A stretch of 64,000 nucleotides of DNA from Prorocentrum cordatum (GCA_963575745.1 CAUYUJ010008602.1:132366-196365), one strand, 5' to 3'; counted from the first letter of the stretch, positions 54,470 through 63,774 are shown. Numbers and translations: made by a program. Notes: a model not told the origin generated them from the sequence alone.

Positions 54470-54700
54470 GGTTGGGTCCTTCGCCAGGCTCAGTTTCGCC
54501 AGCCGAGTACGCAACCCACGGCACAACCAATGGTAGGCCTAGCATTGGCAGCCGAGTGCGCACCGTTTGGTGCAGCCAACGGCAGGCCGTTCCTGTTGTC
54601 GGCATCCGACCACGCAGTGTGTGGCGCAGCAGACACACCAGGCCGTTTGATGTTCGGCAGCCGAGTGCGCAGGCCGTGGCGCACACCATGGATGGCGCCA
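54470..54700 (-). repeat. minisatellite, unit about 52 bp, second part
   Basis: Same core as 52000-52620 (CAGCCGAGTGCGCA, GGCGCAGC, CAGGCCGTT). The 90-bp array seems to lie inside this minisatellite. 54835-55020 carries CGT/CGC triplets; 55020-55200 has no gene. Confidence 0.75.
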
Positions 54701-55411
54701 CGCACGGCGCAGCCCATGGGTGGCGCCATGCCCTGGCACTCTGCACAGGGCCGCGCCCGCATTGTGCCCGCCGTGCGGGCGGGCGGCGGGCCCGAAGCGG
54801 GGAGCTGCCCGGTTGTCTGGAAGACCTCCAGACAACCGTCGTCGTCGTCGTCGCCGCTGCTGCCGTCGCCGCGTGAATCGTCGTCGCTGGCGTAACCGCC
54901 GCCGTAACGCCGCCGTAACGCCGCCGCCGCCGTCGCCGTGGGAGTCGCCGCCGTCGTCGTGCATCGGGGTCGCCGTTGCACCCGTCACCGTCGTCGTCCC
55001 GTTCGTTGTCGTCGCTAACGCCATCTGCCCGCCTTTCCCCTTCATTGATGTCGCTTGCTCCACTATGCCGTCGTGGACATCCCCTTTCGCAGGAGTGTAG
55101 GTCATGATTGGCCTGCCACGTCTGGAAACACTGTCCGGGGCGTCGGTGTTGTAGGTGTATAGATGTCGAGCTGAGGGGCCCCGCCCCCCCTCCCTCCCCC
55201 CCTCGAGTTTCGACGTCGCGATGTTGTGAATACGGGGCCCCTGGCAGCCCCGACCTGTTTTCTTCCCCAGGGCCGGTGTCTCCTCCCGAGCCGTTTGCTC
55301 TTGGTCCGGGGCCCCCTGCGAGGGCCTCCAGCCTCCGAGGGCAGCGAGAGACCTCCGTGCCGAGGTCTGTCAATGCGCTGGATCCCTGGGCCCCCGCACC
55401 CCCTCTCCCGC

Positions 55412-55611
55412 ATAGGGGAACAAAAAGTGGCATAAACAGAAAAACTCGGAGGTCCGCGCGGATTTCTCGGATCGGCGCTGGGGCCCCCTGGCGGCGCCTC
55501 CGGCGCCGCCGCTGGCGCGCTCCGCGCGCCAGGGAGGGGGTCCAGCGCCGATCCGAGAAATCCGCGCGGACCTCCGAGTCTTTATGTTTATGTCACTTTT
55601 TGTTCCCCTAT
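55412..55611. mobile_element. family 1 hairpin introner, copy a
   Basis: 200 bp forming an almost complete hairpin. ATAGGGGAACAAAAAGTG on the left matches CACTTTTTGTTCCCCTAT on the right. CTCGGAGGTCCGCGCGGATT matches ATCCGCGCGGACCTCCGAG, and CTCGGATCGGCGCTGG matches CCAGCGCCGATCCGAG, around GGCGCCTCCGGCGCC. Lies 870 bp before the first MATE exon found, possibly within an upstream intron. Confidence 0.85.
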
Positions 55612-55612
55612 C

Positions 55613-55830
55613 CCAGAGGGGGTCCGAGCAGATGGGGTCGGGTGATCGAGCCGTGCCGTCGATGCTTCGGCGGTGCGGCTCGGCGTGGAGCCCCGACGTT
55701 CCCCACGCTGGCGTCGCCGAGGCATCGCCGATGCATATGCCGAAGCATCGCCGATGCATCGGCGATGTGTCGCCGACGCATGCGAGGCGGCATCCCCCGC
55801 CATGCTCCGCGAGCCCATCTGGGCCCCTCC
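55613..55830. mobile_element. inverted-repeat family D, copy 5
   Basis: GGGGTCCGAGCAGATGGGGT at the left, GCGAGCCCATCTGGGCCCC at the right, GCATCGCCGATGCAT words inside. Followed at once by (TCC)n at 55826-55925. Confidence 0.75.
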
Positions 55831-55925
55831 TCTTCCTCCTCCTCCTCCTCCTCCTCCTCCTCCTCCTCCTCCTCCTCCTCCTCCTCCTCCTCCTCCTCCT
55901 CCTCCTCCTCCTCCTCCTCCCCCTC
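55826..55925. repeat. (TCC)n microsatellite
   Basis: 100 bp of TCC. Confidence 0.95.
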
Positions 55926-56164
55926 CAGGCCTCTGCTCTGGCGCAGCCCCCTTTTTTTCCCCCCATACCCCCAGGAGAGGGGCGCCGCCCGCGCGACCGC
56001 ATTCTGCAGGCCGGGGGCGCGCGCCGGGGGGGCCTCATGGGCGCCCCGGGGGGCGGGGCTGGGCCCGGGGGCTCCTGGAGGAGCGACGTTCGCAGAATCC
56101 TGCGCCTCGGCTGCCGGAGGAGGAACAGGTATACCCATATACCCAGAGCTCCAGGCACTGAAAG

Positions 56165-56335
56165 CAAGAAGCGAGGCGGAGGTTTTTCGCGGTGTTCGGC
56201 GTCTGGAGGCCCTCGCCGGGCCCCGGGAGTAAAAGGAATTGCTCAGGATGAAAGAGCGGCCCTGGGGAAAGGGTCGGGGCTTTCGGGGACCCCGTATAGA
56301 AAAAATCACGACGTCGGATCTCTGGGTACCGCTAC
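56165..56335 (+). repeat. dispersed repeat family C, copy
   Basis: GTTCGGCGTCTGGAGGCCCT, TTGCTCAGGATGAAAGAGCG, CCTGGGGAAAGGGTCGGGGC and ATCACGACGTCGGATCTCTG. Next to it (56360-56435) is CTGGATTCGCCTCGAAATTC, shared with 45380-45425. Confidence 0.75.
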
Positions 56336-56484
56336 CTTTCGCCCCTTTTCCCCTTCTTGGGCCTCCTGGGTGGCCCTCGTTGCCACCGCTGGATTCGCCT
56401 CGAAATTCTGGTCAGAGCGCACCGCAGGAGAGGTCCAGGGAGTAGCAGCATCGGTGCCTGCTGGTTCCCCTAGGTTGGCCCCAG

Positions 56485-59434
56485 TCTGTCAACCTGATCA
56501 TCACCTTCCTGCCGGGCCTGGGCATGCTGTTTTTTCTCGGCGCCGACCCGGACCACACGGCGGCCGCGGGCATGGGCTTCATGTTCACCAACGTGGCCGG
56601 CTTCTCCCTGATCGTGGGCTCTGGAGCCGGCGCCCAGCCGCTGATCAGCCAGGCCTTCGGGGCGGGCAGTCTGCGGCGGTGCGGCGACCTTCTCCAGCGG
56701 CAGCTCGCGATGCACGCGGCCCTGTGCGGCTGCATCGCCCTCGTCTGGCTCAGCACGGAGCGGATCCTGCTGGCGCTGAAGCAGCCGCCGGGCATCGCGC
56801 AGCTCGCGGGGCAGTTTGTGCAGTGGCGCGTGGCCGCGCTGCCGGCCCTCGCAGTCAGGGAGGATTTGTCCAACTACCTGGTGGCCCAGCGGGTGACGAT
56901 GTTCCCGATGCTGTTGAGCGTCGCGGCTGGGGTCCTCAACATGGCGGCGTTTGCCGCGCTGATACCGCGCATGGGCTTCGTGGGAGCGCCGCTGGCGTAC
57001 ACCGTGGCCAACGTGGCCCAGGCCGTGGTGCTGTGGCTGTTCGCCCGCTGCGCTCTGGCGGACGGGGACACGTGGCCGCAGTGGTCGGTGCGGGAAGCGC
57101 TGTCGGGCTGGGGCGAGATGCTGGCTCTCGCCCTGCCGGGGGGCGTCCTCATGTTGTGCGAGTGGTGGGGTTGCCTCGGGGGTCCCCAAACGGTGCGGTG
57201 ACTGCAACGAGCGGTTGCTCCGTGGGGATGCGTGGTGGCCGCACGCTTCTGGGACGTGGGCCGTGCTCCGAGGACGTCTCGGGCGACTGGGGATTCCGAG
57301 GTCCCGGAGCGATACGGTGACGGACCGTACGGTTGTGGAGGACGATCAATGGAGAGGAAGCATGTTGCCAAATAATTCCCAGATGTCTAAAACATTTGGT
57401 ACACATGTCTTAAACATGCAAAACAACATGGTTGAAACATGTTTAGAACAGTTGTCCGACACTTTAAACACAGTGTACATTCAAGGATAGGGCTGTCAGG
57501 GTGTCCACTGTCGTGGCATCCACAACCGTGCGGTGCGGTCCTGGGGGAGTCCGGGGTCAGCGCACGGTCCGCCACCGCTTTCCGCTCCGATGCCCCCCGA
57601 AGGCTGGGAGACGAACCTCTTCTTCGCGGGACTCCTGTGCGACCCGCGGGGCAACGGGGGCGGCGAGCACGGCTGCCTGGCTATAAAAAAGAGTCGAGCT
57701 TCGCCCGGGTGACCTGTGGCGTCGTGGAGGACGATCACTGGAGAGGAAGCATGTTGCCAAATAATTTCCAGATGTCTAAGCATGTGTGAAGCATGTTCAA
57801 AACATGTTTTAATGTTGTAAGCATGTAAACAAACATGCTGAAAGCAGGTTCATAACATGTTCCTACATTTTTAACACATCCTAAGTTCAATGATAGGACT
57901 AGGGTGTCCATGGCCGTGGCATCCACAAGTCTAGCTTCACCCGGGAGGCCTGTAGCGCGCCGCTTTCAGGGACGGCGCGGGGCCCAAGGTCCAAAAGCGC
58001 GCAGACCGCTCCCATCGCACCGCACGCAGCGATCGGCACTCGCCGCGCACAAAGAGGGCCACGCCTTTCCGCCAGGGTCACTCTTTGCGTGCAGCCGAGG
58101 CTGCACGCAGCTCGACGCGTTCCCCGTGCTGGCGAACACCATTCGAAGAATCAAAAACGGCATAAACATAAATTTTCGGCGCTCCGCGCGGATTGTTTGG
58201 ATCTGCGCTGGGCCCCCTGGCGGCGCCTGCGGCGCCACCCTTGGCGCGCTCTGCGCGCCAGGAAGGGGGCCCAGCTCAGATCCAAGAAATCCGTGCGGAG
58301 CGCCGAACATCTGTGCTCATGCCCTCCCTTGTTTCTCTGACCATGGTCCTGGGCTTCATGCCCGCGTTCGGTCTGAACGTGACCGCGGGGGCGCTGATCG
58401 GGAACGCCCTGGGCGCCAACGACCCCGCCACCGCCAGGCGCCTGAGCCGCTGCGCCCTGTGCCTCTCGGCGGCAATCTCGGGCTCCCTCGCGGCAGCCCT
58501 CGTCGCCGTGCGGGAGAGCTGGGGCGAGCTCTTCAGCGACGACGCGGAGATCGCGGCCCTCACGGCGAGGGCCATGCCCACCATGCGGAGAAGAGAAGCG
58601 GCATACGCAGAAGGTTTCGGAGGTCGGCGCGGGTCTCTTGGATCGGCGCTGGACACCCCTCCCGGGCGCGCAGAGCGCGCCAGGGGCGGCGCCGGAGGCG
58701 CCGCCATGGGGGCCAACGCCCATCCGAGAAATCCGTGCGGACCTCCGAAAGTTTCTGTTTCTGCATGCTTATCCCTTCTTCTGACCATTGCCGCCTACAT
58801 CTTCCTCGACAGCCTCGGGCCGGGGGCGCTGGTCTCGATCCTCCGCGCCATGAGCGTCGTGAGGCTGCCCGCCGCAATCAATTTCGTAGCATTCTACGTG
58901 ATCGGCATCCCCTTCGGGCTCGTGCTCGCCTTCGGGCTGCCCGGCCAGGGCTGGGGCATCATAGGGCTCTGGTCTGGGCTGGTGCTCGGCATGCTCGTGA
59001 TGGTGTGCAGCCTGCTGCTCTACCTCTGGCTCGGCGTGGACCTCAGAGGAGGGAAAGATACCGATACCACTACCCTTAAGTCGGGCATGTCCACCTACAG
59101 GAGGAATATTCAAGAGTGGAAAGAATGGTCTGGTGACGATTTGCCGTACTCGTCTGACTATGTTTGAGTATTTGTTTGACTACATTTTATGTGTCTTGCA
59201 AAATCCGCCTGTGGGAGGACATGCCCGACCTAACAATACCCTTCCCTCGTCGCGACGGCTGGATTCTTGTCGAGATTCTGGGCAGGATGCTCGGAGAGCT
59301 CCCGTGGAGCAGCGGCATCCGCGGCTCTGTACTGGCTCCCCAGGGCTGGGCCGAGGTCGCGGAGGCCGCGCACGCCCAGGCGGGGGGCAAGGCCGGGGAG
59401 GAGGGCGCTGACCTTGAGGCGCCAGGGCTGAGTC
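56485..59434 (+). CDS. MATE-family multidrug/toxin extrusion transporter, interrupted by introner introns
   Basis: Exons deduced by frame and family pattern: A 56485-57169, B 57603-57671, C 58100-58142, D 58345-58584, E 58789 to about 59041-59053; phases agree at all four junctions. Together about 430 residues, normal for MATE proteins, lacking only a short N-terminus. Visible: first helix LIITFLPGLGMLFFLG, then PLISQAFGAG (the family's cation-site region), about ten more hydrophobic segments. Exon A/B joins to CEWWGWETNLFFAG (family pattern EWW-x-[FW]E...AG), C/D to LANTMVLGFMPAFGL and ALIGNALGAND (second bundle counterpart), D/E to MPTIAAYIFLDSL. The protein should export organic cations or toxins in exchange for H+ or Na+ across the plasma or a vacuolar membrane. 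A C-terminal tail exon probably begins after CTCCCCAG at 59343 (GWAEVAEAAHAQ, to 59430); the E/tail splice is unresolved. The N-terminal exon was not found. Confidence 0.85.
57170..57602 (+). other. MATE intron 1 (GT-AG) with nested MITE
   Basis: 433 bp, begins GTTGCC, ends CCGAAG. Its outer parts are inverted (GTTGCCTCGGGGG against CCCCCCGAAGGCTG), so the intron itself looks like an inverted-repeat element. A family M element (57333-57525) has inserted inside, with CCGTACGG/CCGTGCGG at its borders. Confidence 0.8.
57333..57525 (+). mobile_element. MITE-like family M, copy 2, inside MATE intron 1
   Basis: Starts TTGTGGAGGACGATC, ends GTGGCATCCACAA; about 8-bp duplicated borders CCGTACGG (57325-57332) and CCGTGCGG (57526-57533). 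Confidence 0.85.
57672..58099 (+). other. MATE intron 2 (GC-AG), a family 2 introner carrying a MITE
   Basis: 428 bp. GGCTGC is present at both ends (57671-57676, 58099-58104), and one placement gives a GC donor and AG acceptor with the frame kept (EHGC then TQLDAF). The right end, AGGGTCACTCTTTGCGTGCAG, is that of family 2; the left end is diverged. A family M element sits inside (57722-57929). Confidence 0.75.
57722..57929 (+). mobile_element. MITE-like family M, copy 3, inside MATE intron 2
   Basis: Starts TCGTGGAGGACGATC, ends GTGGCATCCACAAG. It is bordered by similar sequences AGCTTCGCCCGGGTGACCTG (left) and AGCTTCACCCGGGAGGCCTG (right), longer than the duplications of the other copies. 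Confidence 0.8.
58143..58344 (+). mobile_element. MATE intron 3 = family 1 hairpin introner, copy b
   Basis: 202 bp flanked by ACCAT at 58138-58142 and 58340-58344. Long hairpin: TCGGCGCTCCGCGCGGATT against ATCCGTGCGGAGCGCCGA, and CTGGGCCCCCTGGCG against TTGGCGC...GGGGGCCCAG. Excising it with one ACCAT keeps the frame (ANTMVLGF). No shift within the duplication gives GT-AG, GC-AG or GA-AG ends, so splicing must be non-canonical. Confidence 0.85.
58585..58788 (+). mobile_element. MATE intron 4 = family 1 hairpin introner, copy c
   Basis: 204 bp flanked by ACCAT at 58580-58584 and 58784-58788, the same duplication as intron 3. Arms CGGAGGTCGGCGCGGGT and ATCCGTGCGGACCTCCG; outer ends GAGAAGAGAAG and CTTCTTCTG. 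Excision gives MPTIAAYIF in frame. Borders again non-canonical. Confidence 0.85.
59079..59231. mobile_element. inverted-repeat family H, copy 2
   Basis: GTCGGGCATGTCCACCTACA on the left, TGTGGGAGGACATGCCCGAC on the right; GGTCTGGTGACGATTTG inside. It lies between MATE exon E and the tail exon, so it is probably another element-derived intron part. Confidence 0.8.
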
Positions 59435-59618
59435 GGCCACACGTAAGAGTGACCCTTCGCCGGAGTGACCTTTGCTGCGGGCTCATCGGGCTCCCCCCAT
59501 CGCCGAGCGCGATGCGATATAAGCGGCCCGTGCCCTTGGGTTTGGCTCCCTCGCGCCCCCAAAAGCTGCGCACCAAAGGTCACTCTCGCCCAGGGTCACT
59601 CTTACGTCTAGCCGACTG
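59431..59618 (+). mobile_element. introner-like family 2 element, copy 4 (intron in C-terminal tail)
   Basis: Inverted ends AGTCGGCCACACGTAAGAGT and CTTACGTCTAGCCGACT, flanked by CTG on both sides (59428-59430, 59616-59618). Two readings: GT-AG intron 59443-59611, or removal with the CTG duplicate, which joins GADLEAPG to LESQKETLQ and looks more natural. Confidence 0.75.
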
Positions 59619-59637
59619 GAGTCGCAGAAGGAAACGC

Positions 59638-59808
59638 TACAGGAGCACAAATTGTCGAAGCTCCGCGCGGGTTCCTCGGATCGGCGCCGGGCTCCCCTGG
59701 GCGGCACCTCCATCGCCGCCCCTGGCGCGCTCCGCGCGGCAGAGAGGGGGGGGGTCCAGCGCGCGGACCCAAGAGACCTGCGCGGACCTCCAACAATCTA
59801 TGTGACGC
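59638..59808. mobile_element. family 1 hairpin introner, copy d
   Basis: AGCTCCGCGCGGGTTCCTCG and CGGATCGGCGCCGGG against GCGCGGACCCAAGAG and CTGCGCGGACCTCC. Flanked by ACGC (59634-59637, 59805-59808). Coding-like text follows at 59836-59930 (EAGTAADLTASLASEAE) and 59996-60177 (ending in a stop), possibly last exons of the same or another gene, but I cannot join them. Confidence 0.7.
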
Positions 59809-60205
59809 CGCGCTGCTTGTTCGGAGCGCGCCCACAGTGGACGAGGCTGGCACCGCGGCAGACCTCACTGCAAGCTTGGCGTCCGAGGCGGAGTCTGGCC
59901 CTGGTGGCCAAGGTGCCCTCCCCAAAACGGAAGGCCGCGCGCGTCAGAACAAACGGCGCGGCGACATGCTTCTTTTCGTGTGTGTGGTTCCTCTATGGAG
60001 GAGCGCGCCGGCAGCGGCGGCCCCGCGGCCAAGGCCAACCTCGAGAGCAAGTGCGGGCCCGCCGCGCTGGCGCCCACGCCGCGCACCAAGGCGCACGTGC
60101 GGCGCCAACGCGGCGCCACCGGCAAGCGGCCTTCGTACAGGCTGTCGTGCGTTGCGCAGGGGGTGGGGCGGCGGTAAACGAGGGGGTGAAGAAAGGTGCA
60201 CGTCT

Positions 60206-60418
60206 CACGAGAAAAAAAACAAGAACGGGCATAGGCATAAGCTGTTGGAGCTCCGCGCGGAGTTTTTGTGTCGGCGCTGAACCTCCCTCCCTGGCGCGCG
60301 GAGCGCGCCAGGGGCGGCGCAAGAGGCGCCGCCAGGGTGGGCCAGCGCCAATCCAAAAAGTCCGCTCCGAGCTGCAACAGTTTATGTTTATACCGGTTTT
60401 TGTTCGTCTACTCTCGTG
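60206..60418. mobile_element. family 1 hairpin introner, copy e
   Basis: CACGAGAAAAAAAACAAGAACGG faces CCGGTTTTTGTTCG...CTCTCGTG; TTGGAGCTCCGCGCGGA faces TCCGCTCCGAGCTGCAA; centre CTGGCGCGCGGAGCGCGCCAG is itself palindromic. Confidence 0.8.
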
Positions 60419-60734
60419 CACCGTAGGGGCCCTAAAGAGGCCCTCCAGGGCCCAAAATGAGCGCGAAAGGTGCAGGTGTCTTCGCCCCCCATTCCCCAGA
60501 CCACCGACGTCATATTTTGTTGTTCATAACGTCAATCCTCAAAGGTCTCGGCCCATTCTCTGGGGCCGGGTTTTCGTCCTGAGTCGTTGACTGTCAGTCC
60601 CGAGGCACTTGTCAGGGCCCCGAGAGGCCGAAAATACAGAAAAGCCTTCCGTCGTGATTTTCGCATGACTCGAGGGGGTCTGGGCTATCGCCCCCCTGGG
60701 GCTGGTGGTCGAGCCAGGAGGGGGCCCGCTGGGG

Positions 60735-61230
60735 TGTCGCCGTTGTCGTCGTCGTCGCCGCCGTCGTCGCTGCCGCCGTCGGCGTCGCCGCTGTCGTCGG
60801 CGTGGGCGTCGTCGACGGCGCCATCGCTGCCGACGTCGTCGTCGTCGCTGCCGCCGTCGTCGCTGCCGCCGTCCTCGCCGCTGCCGTCGTCGACGTCGTC
60901 GTCGACGTCGTCGTCGTCGTCGTCGTCGTGGTCGCCGCCGTCGTCGGCGTCGGCGTCGTCGACGTCGTCGTCGTTGCCGTCGCCGTCGCCGTCCTTGCCC
61001 AAAGGCTGGTGGTCGAGCCGGGAGGGGGCGCGGCCGTCGGGGCGGGGTCGCCTTCGGGCGAGGGGCCGCTGCCCGGGGCCGTCTTCGCCGCGCAGGGCGC
61101 CTGAGCGCCTGCGCGGGGCCAGGCCCGTCGGCGTCGCCGTCGTCGTCGTCGCCGTCGTCGTTGTCGTCGTCGTCGTCATCGGTGCCGTCGTCGTCGGTGT
61201 CGCCGTCGGGGTCCGCGTCGTCGGCGGCTA
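60735..61230. repeat. (GTC/GCC)n triplet tract
   Basis: About 500 bp of impure GTCGTC, GCCGTC and GGCGTC triplets with a GC-rich interruption at 61005-61125. 60420-60735 before it holds fragments of family C. Confidence 0.9.
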
Positions 61231-61289
61231 CAGAGGGTGTGGTGAATTACGTCGGGGTGTGGCTTGTGGTCTGCGTCGTTTCGAGCCCT

Positions 61290-61460
61290 CCTCGGGCCAT
61301 GCGGGAGGTGTTTTGCCATCTCCGGCCTCTGGGGAGCTTCGCCGGGCCTCGGGACCGTCAAAGAACGATGCAGGATGGAAGGCGGGTCCATATCCACTGG
61401 TCGAGGCCTTGAGGGCTCGACGCTGTTTAAAAAGATGGCGTCGGGGGTCTGGGTTGGGGC
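61290..61460 (+). repeat. dispersed repeat family C, copy
   Basis: CATCTCCGGCCTCTGGGGAG, GCCTCGGGACCGTCAAAGAA, GATGCAGGATGGAAGGCGGG, TTTAAAAAGATGGCGTCGGG. Confidence 0.75.
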
Positions 61461-61639
61461 TTGGGGGGCACCACGCTGCCCTCGTCGAGCCTCCTCGGGG
61501 CCGCGGCGGAGAACTCTGTCGAGGTCCTCGCCCGCCCCGCGGGGTGCGCGTTGCAGACCACACCCTTTGCAAAAATCACACCCTGCGGAGTCGCCGACCG
61601 AGCTGGTCTCCGTCTGGTCCTTGCCCCTCCCCTGTGATC

Positions 61640-61860
61640 CCAGACTCCCCCGAGTCATGGAAAACAAAACACGACGTGCGGTTCTTCGCTATGTTCGGCC
61701 TCTGTGGACCCCTACCAGGCCCCAGGGCCGTCAAAAATATATTAGGAATAACAACTGGTCCCGGGAAAGGGGTCAGGACCTTTGAACATGAAAAACAAAT
61801 AACAAAACATAAACTTAAAAGAAAAACAAAACATACCGCGGGGGGTCTGGCCCCCCCTCC
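61640..61860 (+). repeat. dispersed repeat family C, copy
   Basis: ATGTTCGGCCTCTGTGGACC, AGGGCCGTCAAAAATATATT, CTGGTCCCGGGAAAGGGGTC, with an A-rich insertion of AACAAAACATAAA words before GGGGGTCTGG. Confidence 0.75.
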
Positions 61861-61919
61861 CCCCTCATCCGACACCCTCGCCCCTGTCCCGTACTCCATA
61901 TTCGGGAAACTAACAGTCA

Positions 61920-62075
61920 CACAAACACGAAACGCATTCGGAGGTCCGCGCGGGTTTCTAGGATCGGCGCTGGAGCTTCTTGGCGGCGCCGCCCCTGGCG
62001 CGCCAGAGGCGGGGGTCCAATGTCGATGCAAGAACTCAGTGCGGACTTCCGAAAGTTTTCGTTCATGATCTTTGT
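61920..62075. mobile_element. family 1 hairpin introner, copy f
   Basis: ATTCGGAGGTCCGCGCGGGT and GGATCGGCGCTGGAG on the left, CAGTGCGGACTTCCGAAAG on the right; the centre is shortened relative to copies b and c. Confidence 0.75.
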
Positions 62076-62205
62076 TGTCTCTCGACCCTCCCCCCAACCG
62101 CATGCTTCCTCCCCGGGCGTCGCGCACGGGCATCGCGACGGCTGCCCCAGGCCTCCTGGGCATCCGGAGGCAGGCCGCCCACGCGGCAGACGCCCGGGAC
62201 GAGGG

Positions 62206-62285
62206 GCCGATCTCGGGGAAGGGGTTGAGGGGTCACCCCTCCTAAGAAGCAGGGGTGACCTCTCAACCCCTTCCCCGAGATCGGC
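62206..62285. repeat. long near-perfect hairpin
   Basis: Arms of about 36 bp: GCCGATCTCGGGGAAGGGGT TGAG faces CTCAACCCC TTCCCCGAGATCGGC, and GGGTCACCCCT faces AGGGGTGACC, with an 8-base loop. A second inverted pair CCCGGGCGTC/GACGCCCGGG (about 62115 and 62188) lies just upstream. Confidence 0.85.
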
Positions 62286-62289
62286 AAAC

Positions 62290-63020
62290 CAAAACGCAAA
62301 ACCAAGCACCAAAAGAAACAGCCCTGAAGACCCCAGCAGAAACCTAACGTTTTGTTATAGCGTCTTCAGCCTGTCACGAGCCCGAAGTAGAACACGCTAG
62401 AAACAACGCCCAGGGCGCTGTTAAGGCGAACCACGGAGAGGTCCGGGGGGCCACCTCGCGAACAGGTCGTGACAGGCCTCGGGAAAAAGCAGCGAACACT
62501 CATGCCACATTCATCTGGCAACGCCTCCCCCTCCCCCCGATGTTCAAGGTTGGCGGTGGGTCTGCTGAGTTGCACCTCGATCGCGGTCTCCCCCGCGCGT
62601 GCCAACTCTGAGTTTGGGTGGCAGGGGGGGTGTTTACTAATTGTCTCCCTGTACCGGACGTCGGGTGTCCAGGCTTAAGTAGGGCCTGTCCCTCTACAAG
62701 AGGAGCATTCAAAAATAATCAAAAAATAGTCAGGGGACGATTTGTTTTACTATTTTCACCCCTGAAGGGGGCCCCCTCATCTGCTATCCCACCTTCCTAT
62801 CCCCCACCTACCCCTTGTCCGCCTCCTTCCTCCTGCGGTCGGGCCTTGCTTGGCCGTCGCCGCTTGCGAACGCGAACGGCGCACGGCCTCCGAGTTGACC
62901 ACAAGGGGGCTCCGTCAAGACGGAGTTGCCGACCCCCCTTGCGCGGCCGGCTTGATGCGTTCTGGGGGCCTCCTGCAAAGCTGGCCCCCTGGACCAAGCC
63001 AAGGAGTATTTGGCCGTTGG
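62290..63020. other. no gene recognised
   Basis: Mixed sequence. 62680-62760 (CTCTACAAGAGGAGCATTC, GGGGACGATTTG) is a diverged piece of family H. Nothing else is supported. Confidence 0.4.
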
Positions 63021-63024
63021 GGTA

Positions 63025-63265
63025 GAGTAGGTAGGTAGGTAGGTAGAGTAGGCAGGTAGGTAGATTTGGTAGAGTAGGTCGAGTAGGTAGGTAGAGTAGG
63101 TAGGTAGAGTAGGTCGAGTAGGCAGAGTAGGCAGAGTAGGTAGGTAGGTAGGTAGGTCGGTAGGTAGGTAGGTCAGTAGGTAGGTAGGTCGGTCGGTCGG
63201 TCGGTAGGTAGGGAGGTAGGTAGGTAGAGTAGGAGTATCTGGCCGTTGGGGCAGAGTAGGTAGGT
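63025..63265. repeat. (GTAG)n microsatellite
   Basis: GTAGGTAGGTAG with GAG and GTCG interruptions, about 240 bp. Confidence 0.95.
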
Positions 63266-63409
63266 AGGCCTCCCTGGGGAGGGGGGGCGCCCTCCCTGGG
63301 TGCGCCCCGCCGGGCCCGCGAAGAGCGGCAGCCCGCGGCTTTTTCGGTGCTGCGCCGGCCTCGCCGAGCCCGGCTCACGCCCAGAAAGGGTCTCCTCTTC
63401 GAGGGATTC

Positions 63410-63553
63410 CCTCCTCCTTCTCCTCCTCCTCCTCCTCCTCCTCCTCCTCCTCCTCCTCCTCCTCCTCTCCTCCTCCTCCTCCCCCCTCCTCCCCTCCTCC
63501 TCCCTCTCCTCCTCCCCCTCCTCCTCCCCCTCCCCCTCCCCCTCCCCCTCCTG
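63410..63553. repeat. (TCC)n microsatellite
   Basis: TCC run passing into (TCCCCC)n. Confidence 0.95.
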
Positions 63554-63774
63554 ATTCTGCTTCGAGGAGTCGAGGAACTGATGTCCCTTCCAGGGGCAAC
63601 GATTAGGGGGAACGAGGTTTGCGGACGTGTGCGTCGGTTTTTGGAGGCTTTCCCGGGATGTGCTCCAGCAGCTGTGCCTCGCCGAGGGCGTTTCCGGGAC
63701 GTCTAGGATCGTCCCGGAAGGCCGTCGGAGAGCCGAGTTGTGTTTTGAAAACTAAGGGGCAACCATCGGGCGGG

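Noticed and set aside
59652-60590. 312-codon ORF after the MATE gene
   Set aside because: It runs straight through two hairpin elements. Parts of it may overlap real exons in other frames, but the whole frame is not a protein.
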